DNA of 64,000 nucleotides from Fibrisoma montanum (GTDB lineage Bacteria > Bacteroidota > Bacteroidia > Cytophagales > Spirosomataceae), in the NCBI RefSeq assembly GCF_003583365.1, contig NZ_QXED01000010.1:1-64000 (forward strand), read 5' to 3'. A program made the position numbers and the translations under genes. Each line of letters opens with the position of its first letter. The first letter of the stretch is position 1. This document shows, piece by piece, positions 8,542 through 19,400 of the stretch. The notes under the pieces were generated by a model. It had not been told where the DNA came from and ran no database searches. It worked only from the letters and a program-made list of their open reading frames with translations.

Positions 8542-8595
8542 GTACATTTGTGGAACAGTAGTAATTCTAAATTGGTGATTATGGCAATACACTAA

Positions 8596-8707
8596 GAGAA
8601 TGGATAACGCATGACCATGCATTAACCATTCTCATTGATTGAAGGCTTAATATGATTTCATCAGCACACTGTCCTGCTGAAATGGGCTAATCTTTCAGCA
8701 CAGTAAA
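8596..8707 (-). repeat. shared 3' hairpin element, copy 1 (downstream of Fic gene)
   Basis: Read on the minus strand, 17 nt after the Fic stop, it has TTACTGT...GAAA..AGCC.ATT..AGCAG.ACA, then TGTGCTGATGAAATCAT (8652-8668), an 18-nt variable spacer and a hairpin (8596-8633) with 17-nt arms (two mismatches) around the palindromic core GCATGGTCATGC. The same order and conserved blocks recur at 40528-40640 after an unrelated gene. The hairpin arm sequences differ between copies while pairing is kept. It could act as a terminator, a REP-like element or a structured RNA. Confidence 0.7.
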
Positions 8708-8723
8708 GTGCACCCATCCTGAT

Positions 8724-9720
8724 CTACTCCGCTAAGATGCTGTACAACTCCCGGTTGAGATAGTAATGGTTGCCGCTCAACGTTTTACGCGCTAAGATGC
8801 CTAACTCAACTAAACGGTTGAGGTAATCACGGGCCGTGTTCTCGGCATACGTCCGATCCTCGGTCAGATGCCGCACCCGGGTAACGGGTTGGGTGAAAAT
8901 CTTCTGCGTTAACTGGTCAGGACGACGAACCGTAGTCTGGCTGGCAATCACTTCTTGGATGGCGTCCCGCGCTTGTAGTATCCGATTGATCTTCTCATAG
9001 GTGAGCTGGGCCGTATAAGCTACGGCCTGCAGCATATAGCTCAGCCACTTGGGCCAATCACCCCGCTGCGAAACGCCGGCTAAGACATTGTAGTACTCTT
9101 CTTTGTGTTCGACAATATAGCGGCTTAGGTACAGAATGGGATAATCTAACAGCCCTTTTTGGGTGAGTACATGGATGTTGACCACCCGGCCAGTTCGGCC
9201 GTTGCCATCGCGAAAGGGATGGATGGCTTCAAACTGAAAATGAGCCATCGCCATCTTCAGCAAGGGATCGACCGGGTACTGGCGGTCATCGTTGAGAAAG
9301 GCACACAGATTGGCCAGCTTGGCTTCCAGGATACCCGCTCCTCGAGGGGGGGGTGTACACCGGTTTACCTGCATTGAGGCCACTGCCGCCTTGTCGGATG
9401 TAGACCTGCGAGAAAGCCGGTCGTATGACCTCGGTCGTTTGCTTGATCGCTTGAAAGACCTGCATAAATTAGTCTAGGCTAAAACGGCCATGCTATTGCA
9501 GGAAGTGTAAGCCTGTCCAGAGGGCTTCCCGATAGCGGACTACTTCTTTTGTCGGCTCGGTAGTGAGTTCACTCTGCTGATCGTTAAAGGGGCGGTACAA
9601 CTCATCATCCGTAGTAAAGAGGTTTTCAATGGCCGAAGAGGCCTTGGCTTCCCTGAGGCTGATTGAATTGACCAGTATCCGTAATGGAGATGAGCATCCG
9701 TACTGAAAGCAAACTCATCC
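8724..9720 (-). pseudogene. Fic-family protein (AMPylase-like), broken
   Basis: The C-terminal 200 residues are open and carry the Fic core HPFRDGNGRTGR and a winged-helix-like tail ending YLNRELYSILAE. The N-terminal half is readable upstream: LVNSISLREAKASSAIEN (with the SAIEN segment typical of Fic/DOC N-termini), TTDDELYRPF, and VYIRQGGSGLNAGKPVYTPP. It is interrupted by TAG (9493-9495) and TAA (9469-9471) and by an extra base in a G8 run at 9346-9353 (7 expected), which throws the last part out of frame. A full Fic protein of this class has about 370 residues. Fic domains transfer AMP from ATP to target proteins. The shared 3' element follows its stop. Confidence 0.85.
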
Positions 9721-9884
9721 AAGACCGATTGAGCCTGGTAGGCTGGAACGAAGCAGCTAATCTGTAATGAACCCAGTGAAGTCACCAAAAAAGAATGGTT
9801 TTGGTGGCGGTTTGAATAGATCCTAGTATCTTGAGGAGAACCCAAAAAATCGGTTTGATCCTATAATACAACCACTTATTCCTG

Positions 9885-12800
9885 ATGAAACCATTCCTAG
9901 TACTGGGGGCAATAGGCCTTCTCACGGGCCATTGGGCCAGCGCGCAACCGCACCGCGCACACTCCGCAACCGTATTCGACCCCGTGCTGTACGAAGGCCT
10001 GCGCTGGCGCGAACTGGGGCCATTCCGGGGTGGGCGTTCCTGTACCGTCACAGGTGTACGGGGTAATCCTAACCTATACTATTTCGGAACGGTGGGCGGG
10101 GGTGTCTGGCGCACAACCGATGCCGGGCAGACGTGGGGAAATATCACCGATGCGTACTTCGGCGGTACGATTGGGGCGGTTGCCGTGGCCGAGAGCGACC
10201 CTAACGTGATCTATGTCGGCGAGGGCGAACAAACCCTGCGTAATAACGTGGCTTCCGGTTCGGGTCTCTGGAAATCGACCGATGCCGGTACGACCTGGAA
10301 ATCCATTGGCCTGACCGACTCCAAACACATCGCCCGCATTCGCGTTCACCCCAAAAACGCCGACGTGGTTTACGTGGCTGCGTTGGGTAATCTGTGGAAA
10401 CCCAACGCCATGCGGGGCATTTTACGCAGTACCGATGGCGGGCAAACCTGGAAAAAAATTTTGTATATCAACGAGAGAGCCGGGGCTGCCGATCTGATTC
10501 TCGACCCCAACAATCCGCGCATCCTATACGCCAGCACCTGGAACATGACCCGCAATGGCTACCGAATGGATAGCGGAGGACCCGACTCCAAACTGTGGAA
10601 AAGCATTGACGGGGGCGAAACCTGGGACGAACTCACCAACAAGCCTGGTATGCCCAAAGGCGTTAACGGCATTATTGGCGTGACGGTTTCGCCCAAAAAC
10701 TCGAACCGCGTCTGGACCATCATCGAAAATTCGGAAGCTCCCGGCATCTATCGGTCCGACGATGCGGGAAAGACCTGGGCGCGTATCAATCAGGATCGTA
10801 CGCTGTTGCAACGGGCCTGGTACTACTGCCGGATTTACGCCGATTCGCAGAACGAAGATTTGGTGTATGTCATGAATGTAAGCTACGGCGTGTCGAAGGA
10901 TGGGGGCCGGACATTCGAGTTGAAAAACGCCCCCCACGGCGATCACCACGACCTCTGGATCGACCCCGAAAACAACCAACGCATGGCTATTGCCGACGAT
11001 GGGGGCGCCCAAATATCGAACGACGGTGGCAATAACTGGACTACCTACCACAATCAGCCCACGGCGCAGTTTTACCGGGTATCGACCGACAACCAGTTTC
11101 CCTACCGCATCTACGGTGCCCAGCAGGATAACTCAAGCGTCAGGATTCCGCACCGCACGGGCGGGGCTGCCATCACCGAGAAGGATTGGGTGGCTCTGGC
11201 CATCGGCGAGAGCGCGCACCTGGCTCCCGACCCGTTGAACAGCGAGGTGGTATACGGCGGGGATTACAAAGGCTACATGACCATGCAGGACCTGGCCACC
11301 GGGCAGGAACGCTCGACCAACGTCTATCCCGACCTGCCCGCCGGATCGGGGGCCGACGTGATGAAGTACCGCTTCAACTGGAACTACCCGGTTTTCTTCA
11401 GCCCGCACAACCCGAAAAAACTCTACGCGGCATCGAACTACCTGCACGTCAGCCTGAACGGGGGCCAAAGCTGGGAGGTGATCAGCCCCGATCTGTCGCG
11501 GGGCATACCCGAAACGATTAAATCGTCGGGCGGACCAATCACGCAGGACAACACGGGGGCCGAATACTACGCCAATATTTTTGCTGCGACCGAATCTCCC
11601 TACAGCGAAGGCGAAATCTGGGCGGGTTCCGACGACGGACTGGTACACGTGACCACCGACGGAGGCAAGACCTGGAAAAACATCACCCCGCCGATGTCGC
11701 CAACGGTCAATATGGTCAATGCAGTGGAGGTAAATCCGTTCGTGAAGGGCGGGGCGTACATTGCTGCCACCGCCTACAAATTCGGCGATTACACGCCCTA
11801 CATCTACAAAACGCTCGATTACGGCAAAACCTGGACCGTGCCGACTAAAGGCATTCCCAGAGATGAGTTCGTGCGCGTGGTGCGGGCCGATCCGAAACGC
11901 AAAGGGCTGCTCTACGCCGGTACGGAGAAAGGGGTTTGGGTTTCGTTCGACGATGGCGAGAACTGGTCAAAGCTGCAGCTTAACCTGCCGCCGGTACCGA
12001 TCCATGACCTGGCTGTAAAGAACGACAACCTCATTACCGCCACCCACGGGCGCAGCTTTTGGATTATCGACGACCTCACGCCCCTCCACCAGATTACCCC
12101 TGAACTGGCGACCAAAACCGCTATCCTGTATAAACCGATGCCGTCGTACCGCATGGCGGGTACTAACAAACGGGATGCGATGCGCGAGGGCGAAAACCAT
12201 CCCAACGGCGTGTTGATTCATTACGTCCTCAAAACAGTAGACGAGAAATCCGACGTCCGGCTGGATATTCTGGAGAACGATGGCGACACGATTCGTACGT
12301 TCAGTAACAAGGCAAAAGACAAAGCCAATCAGTTGACCCTCAAGGCCGGGGGTGATCGGTTTGTGTGGGACATGCGCTATCCGGGGTACAAAACATTTCC
12401 GGGCATGGTGTTTTACGGGTCGCCTAACCTTGGCCCCAAAGCCGTACCGGGTACCTACAAAGTCCGCCTGACGGTTAATGGGGTGTCGCAGGCGCAGGAC
12501 TTCGAAATTCTCAAAGACCCGCGCTTATCGACCACGCCCGACGAGTTTCAGGCACAGTTCGATTTTCTGATCAAAGTCCGGGATAAGGTGAGCGAAGCCA
12601 ATGAGGGCATCATCAACATTCGGAAAATCCGGGATGATCTGAGTTATCTGAAAAAGAAAATGGGGGAAGACCCCAAAAACAAAGACATCAACGAGGCTAT
12701 CAAACGGTTTGAGGATGAGTTGAAAACCATTGAGAACGACATTCACCAAACCAAGAACAGCAGTGTTCAGGACCCGCTCAACTACGGCATTAAGGTCAAC

Positions 12801-12992
12801 AACCGACTGGCCCACCTGATGGTTGAGCAGGCGCAGGGCGATTATCCGCCGACCAAACAGGGGCAGGAAGTACGTGAAAAGCTGTCGAAGGCGGTTGATG
12901 AGCAGTTGAGTAAACTGGCCAATTGCGTTGGGAACAACCTAGCAAAGATCAACCAGATGGCCAAAGAAAAGGGCGTGGTGTTTGTGAATTGA
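9885..12992 (+). CDS. VPS10/BNR-repeat propeller exoprotein, paralog A
   Basis: 1035 residues with a signal peptide (MKPFLVLGAIGLLTGHWASA). At least ten Asp-box (BNR) motifs of the type S/T-x-D-x-G-x-T-W are spread over residues 50-720 (e.g. TTDAGQTW, STDGGQTW, SDDAGKTW, TTDGGKTW), as in sortilin VPS10 and GH74-like double seven-bladed propellers. A Fn3-like stretch (about 800-870) and an alpha-helical C-terminus (KVRDKVSEANEGIINIRKIR) follow. Such proteins are usually annotated as glycosyl hydrolases, but no catalytic pair can be assigned from the sequence. Secreted or periplasmic. Paralogs B-D follow on the opposite strand. Confidence 0.85.
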   Translation: MKPFLVLGAIGLLTGHWASAQPHRAHSATVFDPVLYEGLRWRELGPFRGGRSCTVTGVRGNPNLYYFGTVGGGVWRTTDAGQTWGNITDAYFGGTIGAVAVAESDPNVIYVGEGEQTLRNNVASGSGLWKSTDAGTTWKSIGLTDSKHIARIRVHPKNADVVYVAALGNLWKPNAMRGILRSTDGGQTWKKILYINERAGAADLILDPNNPRILYASTWNMTRNGYRMDSGGPDSKLWKSIDGGETWDELTNKPGMPKGVNGIIGVTVSPKNSNRVWTIIENSEAPGIYRSDDAGKTWARINQDRTLLQRAWYYCRIYADSQNEDLVYVMNVSYGVSKDGGRTFELKNAPHGDHHDLWIDPENNQRMAIADDGGAQISNDGGNNWTTYHNQPTAQFYRVSTDNQFPYRIYGAQQDNSSVRIPHRTGGAAITEKDWVALAIGESAHLAPDPLNSEVVYGGDYKGYMTMQDLATGQERSTNVYPDLPAGSGADVMKYRFNWNYPVFFSPHNPKKLYAASNYLHVSLNGGQSWEVISPDLSRGIPETIKSSGGPITQDNTGAEYYANIFAATESPYSEGEIWAGSDDGLVHVTTDGGKTWKNITPPMSPTVNMVNAVEVNPFVKGGAYIAATAYKFGDYTPYIYKTLDYGKTWTVPTKGIPRDEFVRVVRADPKRKGLLYAGTEKGVWVSFDDGENWSKLQLNLPPVPIHDLAVKNDNLITATHGRSFWIIDDLTPLHQITPELATKTAILYKPMPSYRMAGTNKRDAMREGENHPNGVLIHYVLKTVDEKSDVRLDILENDGDTIRTFSNKAKDKANQLTLKAGGDRFVWDMRYPGYKTFPGMVFYGSPNLGPKAVPGTYKVRLTVNGVSQAQDFEILKDPRLSTTPDEFQAQFDFLIKVRDKVSEANEGIINIRKIRDDLSYLKKKMGEDPKNKDINEAIKRFEDELKTIENDIHQTKNSSVQDPLNYGIKVNNRLAHLMVEQAQGDYPPTKQGQEVREKLSKAVDEQLSKLANCVGNNLAKINQMAKEKGVVFVN

Positions 12993-13012
12993 TTCCTGGT
13001 CAAGACAGGGTT

Positions 13013-13072
13013 GCTTCGCACCCAATCATCCGCCGGAGATTCTCATTTCAGGGCAGTGGTTGGGTGCGAAGC
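13013..13072. terminator. inverted repeat between convergent genes
   Basis: Perfect 13-bp arms GCTTCGCACCCAA (13013-13025) and TTGGGTGCGAAGC (13060-13072) enclose a 34-nt loop in the 118-bp gap between the convergent paralogs A and B. A bidirectional terminator is the likely role, although no T-run follows. Confidence 0.5.
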
Positions 13073-13110
13073 CGGTTACGGACCGTCACACGTTTTGATG
13101 CTCTCCCATC

Positions 13111-16100
13111 TTACCCGGTCGGTCGTAGCTTCCGCTGAACGGCTGCCTTTACGGTCTCCAGCTTTTTGAGCTGTTCAGCCAAACTTTTCGACAGGGCGTT
13201 GTACTGCTCCCCCTGCTGCTGCGTTGGTTTTGAATCGTCGGACTCGATAAAACCCGCCAAAGCCGTGAATTTTGTATGCAGCCGAACCGGGTGGTTCGTC
13301 AAATCCTGGGTAGCTTTCGCCCGGTACTGATAAAGCGCATCCTCGATACGTAGCAGTTGATCCTTCAGCTCCTTTACCGATTGATCGTCCTGCGATTTGT
13401 ACGTGCTGTCTAACTGCTGCCGCATTTGCCGAATCGACAGGACGCCATTCCGCAGTTCATTGATCCGCTCCCGAATTTTAATGAGCAGGTCGAACTGTTG
13501 CTTGAATTCTTCCGGTGTCGTTTCGATGCGGGGATCTTTCACAATCTCGAATTGCTGCGTGTACGTGCTTCCATCGACTGTCAGTTGAACAGTGTACGTC
13601 CCCGGCATGGCCAGCGGCCCCCGGGCCCGGCCATGGGTCACCGAGTTCGGGAGCGCAATCGGGTCTGGGTAGCGCATATCGGCCCAAACAAACGAATTAC
13701 CCCCGACCTGCGCGGGCAAAGCCGGTTCGCGCCGGACGGGGGCCGTCGGTTGCCGCATCTCGGCCAGGTTCGCTGAGTCTTTGGCCACGCCAGCCGTGGT
13801 GGATGCCGGAGTAGGCACTATATTGCTTTTATACGATTTGATCAACTGACCGTTCGCATCCAGAAACGATAAAGTTATGGGAGCTTTTGGCTTCTCCGCC
13901 AGGTAGTAGACGACCTTCACACCGTTGGGTGGATTCGTACCCAAATCGCTGCTCCCATTCGGAACGGGCTTAATGGCGGGGTCCAGATCCGCTTTGAGCC
14001 GGATCGTAGGCCGGGGTTTGAAGAGATGAACGGCCGACTTCTGTACCTCGTCGGTTAGCTGATGCAGGGTCGTTAGATCGTCCAATATCCAGAACGAACG
14101 CCCATGAGTGGCCGCAACCAGATCATTATCCTGAATAGCCAGATCGTGAATGGGCACCCTCGGCAGATTCAACTGAAGCGAATGCCAGCGACCTCCGTCG
14201 TTGAACGATACATACATGCCTTTTTCCCCGCCCCCGTAGAGCAGCCCCCGCCGTTTGGGATCTTCCCGGATCACCCGGATGTAGTCATCGTCTGGAATGC
14301 CCTGGGTAATTTTGGTCCAGGTTTTGCCAAAATCGTTTGTCTTATAGATGTACGGGCGAAAATCGTCCTGCTTGTATTTCAGCGCGGCCACGTAGGCCGT
14401 AGCCGGGTTGTGAGCCGACGGGTCGATGATGCTGATGCGGGCAAAGGACGGCATTTCCTTCGGAGTAACGTTTTTCCAGGTTTTGCCGTTATCGGCGGAG
14501 ACCTGTACGTAACCATCGTCCGACCCCGCCCACAACACACCTGCTTTCACCGGCGATTCGGCCAGCGCGAAAATCGTCCCATACCATTCCACGCCCGTAT
14601 TGTCGCGTTTGATGGGTCCCCAGTCTTTACCAATCGAGGGGTCGTCCATCGTCGGCGTTTTTTCAAGCGTAGCGGGGTCCGACCGCGACAGGTTCGGGCT
14701 GATAACCTGCCAGCTCTGCCCTTGATCGGTAGAGCGATGTACGTACTGAGAGGTCGCGTACAGCACCTTTGGGTTGTGGGGCGACATGATGACGGGGTAG
14801 GTCCATTGAAAACGATACGCCAGGTCGGCGGAGCCGTAGCCGTACATATCGTCAGGAATGACCGATACATCCTTAAGCTGGTTGGTTTTCAGATTCAGGC
14901 GGGTAAGCCAGTGGTGGTTAGCCGCAAAAATCAGTGTCGGGTCGTTTCTGTTAAAGGCGATGTAGCCTGATTCCCCCCCGCCTACGTCGTAGTTTTCGTG
15001 CGGATAAATGGCTCCGTAGTCTGATCGACTCGGAACCGAGATCGTGGAGTTATCCTGCTGCGCGCCATACACCCGGTACGGAAATTTGTTGTCCGTCACA
15101 ACATGGTACATCTGGGCCGTGGGCTGGTTGTAGATCGTAGACCATGAGTTGCCGCCGTCGAAACTTACGGTGCCGCCCCCGTCGTTGGCCTGCACCATCC
15201 GCTTCGTATCGTTCGGATCGATCCAGAGCTGGTGATTGTCTCCGTGCGGGGTCTCGACCCGTTTGTAGGTTTTGCCTCCATCGCCCGATTTCCACATGTT
15301 GATGTTGAGAACCCAAAGCGTTTCGGGATCTTTGGGGTCGGCGGTCAGGTGGTGGTAGTACCAGGGACGTTGGAACAGATCGGCAAACTGACTCATCAAC
15401 TGCCAGCTAACGCCACCGTCGTCGGTTCTATATACCCCCGTCTGTTCGTTTTCAGCCTCAATAATGGCCCAGACCCGATCGGGTTTGGCCAGTGAAAGTG
15501 CCAGTCCTATACGCCCCCGGTTGGTGCCGGTCGGTAATCCTTTGTTCAGGGTAATATCGGTCCAGGTACTGCCGCCATCCGTCGACTTGTGGATACCCGC
15601 CCCCGGCCCCGCGCTGCGAACACCCCACGGAAACCGGCGGAACTCAAACGTGGACGCATAGATTGTTTTCGGGTTAGCCGGGTCCATCGTGAGATCAATG
15701 GCTCCTACGTTCGGGTTTTTATACAGCACCTTCTGCCAGGTCTTCCCCCCGTCCTGGGTGCGGAATACACCCCGTTCCTCGTTTGGCCCAAACGCATGGC
15801 CGATAGCCGCCACATACACCACATCGGGGTTTGTCGGGTCAATGATTATTGAACCAATATGCTGCGTATCCGTCAACCCCACATGACTCCAGGTTTTGCC
15901 ACCATCGGTCGATTTATAGACACCATCGCCGGGAGCCAGGTTACCGCGCAGGGTGTGTTCGCCCATCCCAACGTAGATGATAGCAGGATTTGATTGGGCC
16001 ACGGCGATGGCCCCCACCGAACCCATCTTGAAAAAACCATCGGAGATATTTTGCCAGGTGATACCCCCGTTCTCCGTTTTCCAGACCCCTCCACCGGTCG

Positions 16101-16359
16101 TACTCATATAGAATGTTAACCGCTCCGTTGGGTGCCCAGCTACGGCCACCGAACGTCCCCCCCGAAAGGGGCCAATCAGCCGCCATTGCATGGCCTTCAT
16201 GACCGACGTGGCTACAGTCGCCGATTCCTGCCCGGCCTGTGCAGGAATCGGTTGAGCAGTTGCCCAACGGCCGTTCAGCAGCAAAAGCAACCCAGTGAAG
16301 GCAACCACAAAATGAAAGCGAAACAGGCTTGAGATTCGTCGATTCGGAAAGAGATTCAT
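13111..16359 (-). CDS. VPS10/BNR-repeat propeller exoprotein, paralog B
   Basis: 1082 residues, signal peptide up to about residue 35 (LLLLNGRWATAQ). Begins after it with MQWRLIGPFRGGRSVAVAG, the block shared by all four paralogs. Asp boxes include STDGGKTW, TQDGGKTW, TDDGGVSW, SADNGKTW. NDGGGTVSFDGGNSW and QQDNSTISVPSR mark the domain junction seen in each copy. The C-terminal half carries a Pro/Ala-rich insert and the helical segment LIKIRERINELRNG. It is the last gene of a minus-strand run, 59 bp after paralog C. Enzyme activity is not established from sequence. Confidence 0.85.
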   Translation of the reverse strand: MNLFPNRRISSLFRFHFVVAFTGLLLLLNGRWATAQPIPAQAGQESATVATSVMKAMQWRLIGPFRGGRSVAVAGHPTERLTFYMSTTGGGVWKTENGGITWQNISDGFFKMGSVGAIAVAQSNPAIIYVGMGEHTLRGNLAPGDGVYKSTDGGKTWSHVGLTDTQHIGSIIIDPTNPDVVYVAAIGHAFGPNEERGVFRTQDGGKTWQKVLYKNPNVGAIDLTMDPANPKTIYASTFEFRRFPWGVRSAGPGAGIHKSTDGGSTWTDITLNKGLPTGTNRGRIGLALSLAKPDRVWAIIEAENEQTGVYRTDDGGVSWQLMSQFADLFQRPWYYHHLTADPKDPETLWVLNINMWKSGDGGKTYKRVETPHGDNHQLWIDPNDTKRMVQANDGGGTVSFDGGNSWSTIYNQPTAQMYHVVTDNKFPYRVYGAQQDNSTISVPSRSDYGAIYPHENYDVGGGESGYIAFNRNDPTLIFAANHHWLTRLNLKTNQLKDVSVIPDDMYGYGSADLAYRFQWTYPVIMSPHNPKVLYATSQYVHRSTDQGQSWQVISPNLSRSDPATLEKTPTMDDPSIGKDWGPIKRDNTGVEWYGTIFALAESPVKAGVLWAGSDDGYVQVSADNGKTWKNVTPKEMPSFARISIIDPSAHNPATAYVAALKYKQDDFRPYIYKTNDFGKTWTKITQGIPDDDYIRVIREDPKRRGLLYGGGEKGMYVSFNDGGRWHSLQLNLPRVPIHDLAIQDNDLVAATHGRSFWILDDLTTLHQLTDEVQKSAVHLFKPRPTIRLKADLDPAIKPVPNGSSDLGTNPPNGVKVVYYLAEKPKAPITLSFLDANGQLIKSYKSNIVPTPASTTAGVAKDSANLAEMRQPTAPVRREPALPAQVGGNSFVWADMRYPDPIALPNSVTHGRARGPLAMPGTYTVQLTVDGSTYTQQFEIVKDPRIETTPEEFKQQFDLLIKIRERINELRNGVLSIRQMRQQLDSTYKSQDDQSVKELKDQLLRIEDALYQYRAKATQDLTNHPVRLHTKFTALAGFIESDDSKPTQQQGEQYNALSKSLAEQLKKLETVKAAVQRKLRPTG

Positions 16360-16418
16360 GGTTGTATGGCGTTAAATGAATTGATTATAGAGGCAAACGG
16401 CAGCAGAACGGCTACCTG

Positions 16419-19400
16419 TCATTCCATCCCAATGTCCTTCACTGCTTTTGTTTTAAGCAGACTGTCGAGTTGGGTCAACTGCTGCGTCAGTTCGGCGGAG
16501 AGCTCGTCGTACACCTTGTAGGCGTTGTCGGTGGGTTTGGCATCCCCCGTCTCAACACTGCGCCAGAGAGCCGCCAGTCGGTTATTCAGCTTGATGGGGA
16601 AGTTCAGCGGGTCCTGACCGCTCTGATTTCGGATCTGGTACAAATTTTCCTCAATGGTATTCAGTTGCTCTTTCAGCTTCCGATTGGCCGGCGTATCGGG
16701 TTGCTTCGTCAGTTTCTCCTTTATCGCCCGAATCTGAATCACGGCCTCATTGGCCTTGCTGGTCTGGTCGCGGAGTTTCATGGCCAGGGCAAACTGCTCC
16801 TGCACGTCGGCGAGTTTGACGTCGTTCAGCCGGGGGTCGAGCCGAATCTCGAACGGATGCATGATGGATTTCCCCCCAACCGTCAGTCGAACCTGGTATT
16901 GGCCGGGCAGGGCCAGCGGGCCATTCGTGGGTCGCGCTCCCCACAGGATCATGCCCTTGAAGTCCGTCGATCCGGGGTAGCGCAGATCCCACTCGAAGCG
17001 GTTCAGACCGGCGGCTGTGGTGGGCTTTTTGGGTTTGGGTGGCGCATCTTCATCCTCTTCCTCGTCGGTTTTTTTCGACTCATTCTTTGGCTTATCGCCG
17101 GTAAATGACCGGATAACGACGCCAGCCGCATCCAAGATTTCGATTTTCACGCTGTCGGCCTGCTGCGCGAGCTGGTACTGAAACACCGCGTTCTGCACCC
17201 GCCGAACGGCGTAGTACGGTCTGTAAAAATGCACCGGCTCCTTGTCGAGTCCAGCGGTGAACTCGCGCACGGGCGCTACGTCGTCCAGCACGTAAATCGA
17301 CCGGCCGTGCGTCCCGATCACCACGTCTTTTTCCGTGACCTGCAAATCGGCAATCTGCGTATCGGGCAGGTTCAGCCGCAGGGGTTCCCAATTCTCGCCA
17401 TCGTTGAACGATACCCAGATGCCGTGTTCCGTACCGGCGTAGAGAAGACCGGGGCGCGTTATGTCCTCGCGTACGGCGTGTACGTACGCATCCGACCGAA
17501 TACCCGTTATGATTTTTTTCCAGGTCTTGCCGTAATCATCCGTTTTCCAGATATAGGGAGCGCGGTCGTCCATCTGGTAGCGTTTGGCTGCGACGTAGGC
17601 CGTTCCGGGTTTATGCCGCGACGCGTCGATAATGCTAATGCGCGTATGTTTCGGCATATCGGGGGGCGTAATTCGCTGCCAGTTTTTCCCATGGTCGCGG
17701 GTAATGTGCAACAGACCATCGTCGGAACCGGCCCAGATTGTGTTGACATCGTGGTACGATGGTGCCAGGGCAAACACGGTCGCGTAGATTTCAGGGCCGT
17801 TCATGTCCATCGTTATCACTCCACCGCTTTTCCCCAGCGTGGCCGTGTCGGCCAGGGTCAGGTCGGGACTGATTTTCTCCCAGGTCTGGCCTTCGTTGGT
17901 CGTCATCCAAACATACTGGGAGCAAACATACAGCCGGTTCGGGTCTTTCGGCGAGAAAACGATAGGGTACGTCCACTGCCACCGTTGCGGCAGCGCACTG
18001 GCCGGTTCGCCGGAAAAGAAGCGCGGGTACACCTGAATGTCGCGGGTTTGCCCCGTTGAGCGATTGTAACGGGTTAGCAAGGCCCCCTGGCTACCGGCGT
18101 AAAAGATGTCGGGATTCTTGGGGTCCTGCGCGATGTAGCCGCTCTCGCCCCCGCCGACCTGATACGACCATTCTTTGTTCCGCAGACTATTATCCCGCGC
18201 CAGGTAGTTTGTCCAGCCTTCGCTCGGGACCGCCACGGTCGAATTGTCCTGCTGCGCGCCGGCTACGTGGTATGGAAAATCGCTCGTAACCGTGATGTGG
18301 TACAATTGCGCGGTTGGGTAATTCTCGTCAGTCCAGGTTTTGCCGCCATTAACCGACACACAGCCCCCCCCATCGTTGGCGGCAACCATCCGGGTTGAGT
18401 CGGTGGGATCAATCCATAGATCGTGGTTATCGCCGTGGGGGACTTTAATGGCTTTATTGAATTTCACACCCCCATCCGTCGATTTATAAAAACCCACGTT
18501 CAGGCAATAGACCGTATTTTTATCCTTCGGGTCGGCGTAAATACGCGAATAGTAAAATGCCCGCTGCCGGAGTTTTCGTTCTTCGTTAACGCGGCTCCAC
18601 GTCATCCCGGCATCGTCGGAGCGATACACGCCCCCATCCTCGGCTTCGACGATGGCCCACACCCGGTTTGGGTCGGCGGGCGAAACACTCACGCCAATCT
18701 TGCCAACGGTCCCTTTCGGCATGCCCGGTTTCCGGGTGAGTTCGGTCCAGGTCTTGCCCCCGTCGGTCGATTTGAACAGACCGGAGGCTCCCCCGCCCCC
18801 CCACATTTTCCAGGGTGTGCGGTATACCTGCCAGATCGATGCGTAGATGACGTTAGGGTTCGTACGGTCAATTATCAGGTCAGCTCCCCCGGCTTTATCC
18901 CCTTTGTAAAGAATCTTCTTCCAGGTGGTGCCGCCGTCGGTCGTGCGAAAAATACCCCGCTCTTCGTTCGGGCCGTAGGGATGGCCGAGAGCCGCAACAT
19001 AAACAATATTGGGGTTGGTCGGGTGAACCCGGACGCGGGCAATCGCCTGGGTGTTGGTCAGGCCAACGTTCTTCCAGGTTTTCCCCCCATCGACGGATCT
19101 ATACACGCCATCGCCCTGCATGATGTTGCCCCGAAACTGGGTTTCGCCGGTCCCAATGTACACCACATCAGGGTTCGATTCGGACACGGCCACCGCACCC
19201 ACCGAGGAGCTTCGGATCTGTCCATCCGTAACGGGCGACCACGTCAGGCCACCATCGGTTGTTTTCCAGAGGCCGCCCCCCACCGCGCCAAAGTAGTATT
19301 CATATTTGCGGGTTGGCGAACCAGCTACCCCCAGCGAACGCCCACCCCGCGTGGGGCCGATATTGCGCCAGGTCATTCCTTTAAACAGCCGGTTTGTGCT

